From VAZQ01 sp963835165 (lineage in GTDB: Bacteria > Pseudomonadota > Alphaproteobacteria > Rhizobiales > Xanthobacteraceae): a DNA stretch of 64,000 bases. The notes below the pieces were generated by a model. That model saw only the letters and a program-made list of their open reading frames with translations. It was not told where the DNA came from and did not search any database. The translations under genes were made by a program, and so were the position numbers. Below, piece by piece: positions 58,381 through 64,000 of the stretch (position 1 is its first letter; each line of letters starts with the position of its first letter). The stretch spans positions 274,348 through 338,347 of the forward strand of contig CAWIGD010000037.1 of NCBI GenBank assembly GCA_963835165.1, written 5' to 3'.

Positions 58381-59317
58381 CTATTCCCGCGCGACCGTGA
58401 GATGCGTATGCCCGCCCACGACGCCGCGGGATTGCCAGTGCTCCACCGCAAGCGCAGCGATCTCGTCGAGCGGCGTGAAGGAAATCTCGCCGAAGTCGGC
58501 AAACGTGCGTGCTGGATCGAGCAGGATCGAGGGGGCGTCGTCGGGGTTGAGTTTCCGCAATTCCGGTTCCGGATAGTGGTTGAGCTTCATGGCGCGCACG
58601 ACGGCCTGATAAAGCTCTACGATGGCCACATCCTTGCCGCTCGAGAAGTGGTAGGCCCCCTCACCTTTCCCGTCGATTGCCCGCAACACCACGGCCGCCA
58701 AATCGCCGGCAAAGCAAAAGTCGCGCCGCGCCTCGGTCACGATGCACTGCCGCCCGGACGATAGGCGTTCGAAAAATATCGGCAATGGACCCGAGACGTT
58801 GCGTGGGCCGATCACGTTGGCCAGTCGGAAAGTCACCCAGTTCACGCCAGAAAACTGCACGTACTGCTCGCCGGCGGTCTTCGAGATAGCGTAACTGGAA
58901 TTGACTGGATCGATCGGATGATCGAGCCGGATCGGCGTCTGCAGCGGCTTGGTCCCGTAGCACAGCGCCGTCTGGAAATAGATCAGGCGCCGCACTTTGT
59001 GGGTCTTGCACGCTTTTGCGACGATGGCGGTGCCGACGCAATTTACAAGAGCATCCGACTCCCAATCGTTTGGATTTTTGTACGAAGCAGCGGTATGCAC
59101 CACCACCTCCGGGCGGAAGTCTGCGAACAATCGATCCATCAAGTGGGCGTCGACAATCGAATTTTCTTCCAACCTCGAGATTGGGGTGGGGGTCGAGATT
59201 GTCGCGGCGACCCGTCGCGAAATTGTCGATCGCGAGGACACGGTCACCGCGAGCGAGCAGCAATGCCGCGACGTGCGACCCGATCTGGCCGCTGCCGCCG
59301 GTAATCATCACTTTCAT
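58381..59317 (-). pseudogene. NAD-dependent epimerase/dehydratase (SDR), third of three; frameshift near 59175
   Basis: The ATG at 59317 starts MKVMITGGSGQIGSHVAALL and VLAIDNFATGRRDNLDPHPN. After one shift come VVVHTAASYKNPNDWESDAL, RRLIYFQTALCYGTKPL (in place of the usual Ser/Thr strand) and SSYAISKTAGEQYVQFSGVN (YxxxK), then FRLANVIGPRNVSGPLPIFF and GAYHFSSGKDVAIVELYQAV. The start overlaps the stop of the fourth asnB by 4 bp (ATGA-type coupling), and 8 bp separate it from the second SDR. The product class is certain; the sugar is not. Confidence 0.8.
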
Positions 59318-61284
59318 TGCACGCTTCCCGAATACATGATTTCTGGGGACTTGATGCCCGGCTGGCCAACCTGAGACGGTCGCCAACGGATTTCAGCGGC
59401 TCGGTCGTGGAACAACTGGTGCCAGATCTCAAGGGATATCAGACCCCAAGTCTTTCGCGAAAACCGGCCGGCTCGGTCAAAATTTGACAGGACCGCTTTA
59501 CCGTTCAAATACGGACGGCTTTGGGCCGCTTGCGATCGAAATAAATCCTGGACAAATTCGCGCAGCTCTCCGCCGAGCCACTCCTTAAGCGGAACGGGAA
59601 AGCCCATCTTGTCGCGGCGATTGAGGATTGCGTCGGGCAGCTCATGGCCCAGTGCGCGCTTGAGCAGATGCTTGGTATTGCCGGCCGCGAATTTGACGTC
59701 GGCGGGGGCCGTGGCGGCGAATTCGACGAGTGGATGATCGAGCATCGGCACGCGGCTTTCGAGACCATGCGCCATGCTCATGCGATCCTCGACGTGAAGC
59801 AGTGCCGGCAGCAGGCACTTGAAATCGAAATGCGTCATCTTGTCGAAGTAAGCTTCGTTCTTAACGTTCTTTCTGTTGTCGAAAATCTCGCGAAATGCGG
59901 CGAATACCCGGTCCTTGTCTAAAAGAGACCAGTCTACCTCGTCGAGCATGTCGCTTGAGCGATCGATGAGCCGGAAATAACGGGCCTCGATATCGCCAAA
60001 AAGGCCTTCCCGCCAGAACTCGCCGATCATTGGCGTGTATTCGCGCAGCAGCCCGAGATTGGGAACGATCGATTCGATCGTCACGACATAATGGCCGTTC
60101 TTATAAGTCCCATCGATTGCGGCCTTGATGCACTGCTCGAAGTACGCGATCAGGTAGCGCGCATAGCCGCCGAATACCTCATCACCGCCTTGTCCACCGA
60201 GCACGACTTTCACGTGTTCGCTGGCAAGCTGAGAAACCATGTATTGCGGGAACGAGCCTGGGCCGGCGACCGGGACATCCAGATGCCAGATCACGTCGTG
60301 AATGTGTTTGCGAAAGTCGGAAGCCGTGATGTCCATCAAATGAAACGAGGCGCCAGCTGTCTGCGCCGCCAGCGCGGCATATCCGGACTCGTCGTAGCCG
60401 GGATAGTCGGTGAAACGGCCGTGAAACGTTAGCCGGTTCTGCCGGTCCATCTTGGCCGCCAGAATTGCGATCAGGCTCGAATCAATTCCGCCGGAAACAT
60501 ACGCTCCCACTGGGACGTCGGAACGCAGGTGCAATTTCAAGCTGTCGGCGAGAAGGGTACCAATCTGACGCTCGAAATAGCTCGAGGTATGGTCGAAATC
60601 GATATCGTACTGGACGTCCCAGTACCGCGTGATCTTGACCGATTCGTTCTCGATGCTGAGCCAATGGCCCGGTAGCAGTTGGTGCACTCCCTTAAACAAG
60701 GTCCGTTCGCCGATCGTGTATTGGAACGTCAGGTACTCGGCCAGCGCCTCCGCGTCGGTTTCGATCGCGGGCAGAAATGGCAATAGCGCCTTGATCTCGG
60801 AGGCAAAGTAGAGCGTGTCACCGACCACCGCGTAATAAAACGGCTTGATACCAAAGCGGTCGCGCGCAGCAATAAAACGACGTCGGCGCTCGTCCCATAG
60901 CCCGAAAGCAAACATTCCGCGAAAGCGTGAAATGCCACCGACGTCCTCGGCGCCATGCGATGCCAAGATGCACTCGGTGTCGGATGTGGAGTGAAAGTGC
61001 CAGTCACCGCGCAATCGCTCGCGCAATTCTAGATAATTGTAGATCTCTCCGTTGTAGGTCACCACGGTGCCGTTTGGCGCTCGCATTGGCTGGCGTGCCT
61101 GCTCGCTCAAATCGATGATGGCAAGCCTGCGGTGGCAAAAGCCAACATCATCTCGGGGCGACGACCAAAGACCCGCACCGTCAGGACCGCGATGCGCCAA
61201 TAGCGACGATTGCAGCTCGAGCCGTCGCTGCAGATCTGGTATTGCACGCCCCTTGATATTCACAATTCCAGCGATACCGCACAT
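59314..61284 (-). CDS. asnB: AsnB-family glutamine amidotransferase (fourth copy), intact
   Basis: The product has 656 residues without a break. MCGIAGIVNIKG gives Cys2. AHRGPDGAGLWSSPRDD, VVTYNGEIYNYLELRERLRG and AARDRFGIKPFYYAVVGDTL complete the glutaminase domain. SDVPVGAYVSGGIDSSLIAI (about residue 260) and VVLGGQGGDEVFGGYARYLI are the ATP sites, and HVEDRMSMAHGLESRVPMLD is the conserved dimer/substrate helix. The presence of four such genes, each next to glycosyltransferases or SDRs, indicates amidation of an acidic sugar in the polysaccharide. It starts 48 bp after a GT4 gene and overlaps the next SDR. Confidence 0.92.
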   Translation of the reverse strand: MCGIAGIVNIKGRAIPDLQRRLELQSSLLAHRGPDGAGLWSSPRDDVGFCHRRLAIIDLSEQARQPMRAPNGTVVTYNGEIYNYLELRERLRGDWHFHSTSDTECILASHGAEDVGGISRFRGMFAFGLWDERRRRFIAARDRFGIKPFYYAVVGDTLYFASEIKALLPFLPAIETDAEALAEYLTFQYTIGERTLFKGVHQLLPGHWLSIENESVKITRYWDVQYDIDFDHTSSYFERQIGTLLADSLKLHLRSDVPVGAYVSGGIDSSLIAILAAKMDRQNRLTFHGRFTDYPGYDESGYAALAAQTAGASFHLMDITASDFRKHIHDVIWHLDVPVAGPGSFPQYMVSQLASEHVKVVLGGQGGDEVFGGYARYLIAYFEQCIKAAIDGTYKNGHYVVTIESIVPNLGLLREYTPMIGEFWREGLFGDIEARYFRLIDRSSDMLDEVDWSLLDKDRVFAAFREIFDNRKNVKNEAYFDKMTHFDFKCLLPALLHVEDRMSMAHGLESRVPMLDHPLVEFAATAPADVKFAAGNTKHLLKRALGHELPDAILNRRDKMGFPVPLKEWLGGELREFVQDLFRSQAAQSRPYLNGKAVLSNFDRAGRFSRKTWGLISLEIWHQLFHDRAAEIRWRPSQVGQPGIKSPEIMYSGSVQ

Positions 61285-61331
61285 TAACTCACTCGCCTTC
61301 CATGCTGCGAGGTGACCATCAGGCGATGCGC

Positions 61332-62831
61332 TTAAGCGACTGAAACGGGCTGCTTGACCGCAACCCCATTCGAGCTGCTGACCAATGAAGGCGAAGTGTT
61401 CCGGTACAGACCTTCCAGTGTCTCAGCGTGACACTGCCAGTTGAACGATTGCCTGGCGTATCGCAACGCGTTTTGCCGGCACTTGTCGAGCAGTTGGCGG
61501 TCTCCGACGGTCCGATTGATCACAGCAGCCAGGCTGGTAGGGACGGAGGAATTGTACGATAAACCGGCACCCGCATCGTGTATGACGGATTTCACGTAAG
61601 GCAGGTCGTTCGTCACCACCATGAGCCCGGCATGAAGATACTGTGAAAGCTTATTGGGACAGGCAAATTGGTCATTTCTGATGAGCGGCCTGTAGGGAAT
61701 GACACCGATATCCGCCTCTGCCGCCGCGGCAACAAGCATGTCCTCCGGCACCGGATCCAGGAAGAAAACAGATCTGTCCAGCAATGCTAGCGTGCGCGCC
61801 TGCTCGATGGCTGACCGTCGCGATGTGTTGTCCGGTCCGCGCAGGAACAATGCTGCTCGGTCGCCGTCCACCTGCGTCCAGCCCTCAAGCAGTTCCTCGA
61901 TCCCGCGTCCGTCGGCAAATCTACCCTGAAACAGGACCTTCACCCTTCCTCGAGCCGCGCTCGTCATCCTACTGTGAAATGGCGAGCGGTCGCCCGGCTC
62001 AATCCACCATTCCGCATTCGGGACCGAGTAAACATGGGCCAAGCCATAAACCCGCCGCATGACCTCGGCGAGCATCGGATTCACGGTCACTACCGCGTCG
62101 GCCTTGCGGATCAGAAATCTTTCGAGCGCCGTCAGCAGCCTGGTGTCGAGCCAGCGGCCCCCGACGTGGCTCTCAGGGTAGAATTCATGGGCGTCGTAGA
62201 CAACTCGGGATCCGAATCGCACTTTCGCAACGATGCCGACGAGTAGCGTGTCGAGATCATTGCAGTGGATGATGTCCGGCTTCTGCGCAAGGCGGCGAAT
62301 CCATTGCCCGAAGAGGTCAGCGGACGGGGCAAACTGGTGCCTCATCGCATAGAAGATGAAACGAAGCCGTCCTAGTAGCGAATTGCGCACACGGCTTATG
62401 ACTCCTGACACAGACGTTCGCCCGACTATTCGCGGCGAGCTCTGGCGTATGGCGTCGAGACGGCGCGCAGCCATGCTTGCAAGCGACAGGGCCACTTCGG
62501 TCATGACCAAAATCGGCGCCCCAATCAAGATCAACAAGACGATGACGGCGTACTGTGTACTCGTCGCGACATCTTTCAGGAGCCACAAGTAGCGGCTGAC
62601 TGATCCTCGGCCTCGACGCAGCCGAACGATTCGATACTCATCCGCTGTTCGAATATCCGCATCACCCGCCTCGGCTGCGAACCCGATGACCGTTACGTCG
62701 AACGCAGAGGCTGCCCATCGCGCTGCCCACGAGATGCGCGGATCGGCCGCCGGCTCGTGTGCGCAAACCATCAGCACGCGCAATTTACGTCTGTTAGTTT
62801 TGGTCGCTTCCAGTTGCACGGTTGGACTCAC
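61332..62831 (-). CDS. family 4 glycosyltransferase with internal hydrophobic segment, intact
   Basis: The product has 499 residues. The N-terminal Rossmann part is LRVLMVCAHEPAADPRISWA. A hydrophobic stretch of about 35 residues interrupts it (QYAVIVLLILIGAPILVMTE, residues about 93-115), probably anchoring the enzyme to the membrane. The acceptor/donor parts follow: PDIIHCNDLDTLLVGIVAKV, VVYDAHEFYPESHVGGRWLD, VKVLFQGRFADGRGIEELLE and CPNKLSQYLHAGLMVVTNDL. It is very similar in the second half to the next gene, so the two are tandem paralogues. Gap to asnB is 47 bp. Confidence 0.85.
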   Translation of the reverse strand: MSPTVQLEATKTNRRKLRVLMVCAHEPAADPRISWAARWAASAFDVTVIGFAAEAGDADIRTADEYRIVRLRRGRGSVSRYLWLLKDVATSTQYAVIVLLILIGAPILVMTEVALSLASMAARRLDAIRQSSPRIVGRTSVSGVISRVRNSLLGRLRFIFYAMRHQFAPSADLFGQWIRRLAQKPDIIHCNDLDTLLVGIVAKVRFGSRVVYDAHEFYPESHVGGRWLDTRLLTALERFLIRKADAVVTVNPMLAEVMRRVYGLAHVYSVPNAEWWIEPGDRSPFHSRMTSAARGRVKVLFQGRFADGRGIEELLEGWTQVDGDRAALFLRGPDNTSRRSAIEQARTLALLDRSVFFLDPVPEDMLVAAAAEADIGVIPYRPLIRNDQFACPNKLSQYLHAGLMVVTNDLPYVKSVIHDAGAGLSYNSSVPTSLAAVINRTVGDRQLLDKCRQNALRYARQSFNWQCHAETLEGLYRNTSPSLVSSSNGVAVKQPVSVA

Positions 62832-62855
62832 CAGCTCCTCTGGGTGTTGCCCCCG

Positions 62856-64000
62856 CTAGGCGGCGTGGGATCCTGCCTTTCGGGCCATGCCGGGTGACAC
62901 CAACGGCGGCGCCCCCGCATTTGTCGGTGAACCGCCAACGAGCTTGTCGAATTGCTCACGATAAAGCTTCAGGAACAAAGTCCCGTGCTTTTGCCAATTA
63001 AAGTCGTCGCGAGCGAACTGCAGTGCATTTCGTCGACAGGCGGCCAAGAGCTCGGGATCATGAACAGCACGTTTCACCACGTTCGCGAACGTCTGCAGGT
63101 CGGCACTGTCATAGCTGAGACCGACTTCCGCTCGCTCCACCACCGATCGCACGTACGGAAGGTCGTTGGTAATGATCATGAGCCCGGCATGCAGGTACTG
63201 CGACAGCTTGTTGGGACAGGAGAGCCGCTCGTTGATGGCGATGGGACGATATGGGATAATACCCACGTCCGCCTCAGCCGCCGCCGGAACGAGGTCGTTT
63301 TCACTGACCGCGTCGAGAAAAAACACGCTCTTGTTCAAGAGGCCAAGTCCGGCGGCGAGCTTTATGGCCTGTGCCTTCCAGGCGTTGTCGGGCCCACGCA
63401 GAAACAGCGCGGCGCTTGTGCCGTCCACATAGCGCCAGGCCATGATGATCTCGTCGATGCCACGAGCGGGCGAAAAGCGGCCCTGGAACAGGAATTTGAC
63501 CCGCCCTTTGGCCAGGTCGACAAGGGGCGAGGCGATGGACCGTTCTCGCTGTTCGACCCAGGGCTCCACATTGGGCACAGTGTGGACGTGGTCGAGGCGA
63601 TAAGTCCGGCGGATCGCCTCAGAGAGCATCGGATTGACGCTCACGACCGCATCGACTCTCTTGATTAAGACCCGCTCGAGCAGGGAGAAAAACGACTGAT
63701 CGACCCACCGACACTGGGCATCGGCGAACGGCCAGAATTCGTGGGCGTCGTAGACGACGCGACAGCCGAACTCCCGTTTAGCCCGCACTCCCACCAGCAG
63801 CGTATCGAGATCGTTGCAATGAACGACGTGCGGTTTGTCCGGCATACTGCAAAGATATTCCCAAAACAACGAAGCAGCGGGCGCAAAGCCGCCTCGCATC
63901 GATTGGAGGACGAATTCGACGCGGTGGAAAATCGTCTGGCGCGTGCTACCCCAGTGCAACACTCTTCGCGCAAGCCTGAAGGGTAGCGAAACAGTGATCA
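62856..64000 (-). CDS. family 4 glycosyltransferase, partial (runs off right edge)
   Basis: The frame is open to the right edge, so the N-terminus is missing; a GTG at 63962 is not needed as a start. The sequence LPFRLARRVLHWGSTRQ is followed by PHVVHCNDLDTLLVGVRAKR, VVYDAHEFWPFADAQCRWVD, VKFLFQGRFSPARGIDEIIM and CPNKLSQYLHAGLMIITNDL. It is clearly paralogous to the GT4 gene at 61332-62831. Twenty-four bases separate the two. The homologous segment containing the hydrophobic insertion of its paralogue lies outside the window. Confidence 0.85.
   Translation of the reverse strand, partial: ITVSLPFRLARRVLHWGSTRQTIFHRVEFVLQSMRGGFAPAASLFWEYLCSMPDKPHVVHCNDLDTLLVGVRAKREFGCRVVYDAHEFWPFADAQCRWVDQSFFSLLERVLIKRVDAVVSVNPMLSEAIRRTYRLDHVHTVPNVEPWVEQRERSIASPLVDLAKGRVKFLFQGRFSPARGIDEIIMAWRYVDGTSAALFLRGPDNAWKAQAIKLAAGLGLLNKSVFFLDAVSENDLVPAAAEADVGIIPYRPIAINERLSCPNKLSQYLHAGLMIITNDLPYVRSVVERAEVGLSYDSADLQTFANVVKRAVHDPELLAACRRNALQFARDDFNWQKHGTLFLKLYREQFDKLVGGSPTNAGAPPLVSPGMARKAGSHAA

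Noticed and set aside
1..64000. CRISPR arrays, rRNA and tRNA genes
   Set aside because: No regularly spaced short repeats and no GGTTCGAATCC-type T-arm with a matching acceptor stem were seen by eye; weak tRNA-like matches were not kept.

Overview
The window looks like a chromosomal segment of a high-GC alphaproteobacterium of the Bradyrhizobium/Nitrobacteraceae type. This is inferred from several small protein families that I recognise from that group (the RQIAANRRNARKSTGPRS family, the small ERF/YqaJ recombination module, the IS630, IS5 and IS256 types) and from codon use. No database was searched.

Layout. 0-5 kb: a decayed phage-like or accessory module on the minus strand (YqaJ exonuclease, ERF annealing protein with a C-terminal HNH-like domain, conserved hypotheticals). 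It faces a small helix-turn-helix regulator across a 33-bp palindrome. 5.2-7.6 kb: a complete IS5 element and a complete IS630 element 37 bp apart, next to an M20 peptidase fragment. 7.8-13 kb: surface-polysaccharide genes (two methyltransferases, a GT2 transferase, an FAD enzyme, a GNAT acetyltransferase, the C-terminal part of a DegT aminotransferase). The last of these abuts phage capsid and P27 terminase remnants with two small partner genes (13.1-14.3 kb). 14.7-21.3 kb: an autotransporter, a truncated TraB/GumN protein, an M20 hydrolase with an in-frame amber codon, a second IS5-type element, IS1380 and IS21 remnants, and a flippase-like membrane protein. 22-30 kb: a mostly intact minus-strand sugar block (two radical SAM/SPASM proteins, DegT aminotransferase, GNAT, AsnB-type amidotransferase, WbqC, dTDP-glucose dehydratase-like SDR), divergent from a damaged galU. 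30-37.8 kb: a degraded zone with broken membrane proteins, IS630, mosaic IS256, an IS5 tail, a TPR remnant and a mutated SGNH hydrolase. 37.9-64 kb: a large integral membrane protein, then a long minus-strand operon-like run that makes and exports a surface polysaccharide through a Wzm/Wzt ABC transporter.

How the genes fit together. The minus-strand run from the right edge to about 40.2 kb holds glycosyltransferases (GT4 and CgeB-like), three consecutive NAD-dependent SDR epimerases/dehydratases, three AsnB-type amidotransferases (a fourth is at 26-28 kb), methyltransferases and Wzm/Wzt. This suggests an ABC-transporter-dependent O-antigen or capsule whose sugars are amidated, aminated, N-acylated and methylated. 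A striking general feature is the large number of single-base frameshifts. Some compensate each other inside otherwise intact genes, which points to uncorrected sequencing indels. Others sit beside nonsense or active-site changes and IS insertions, which points to real decay.
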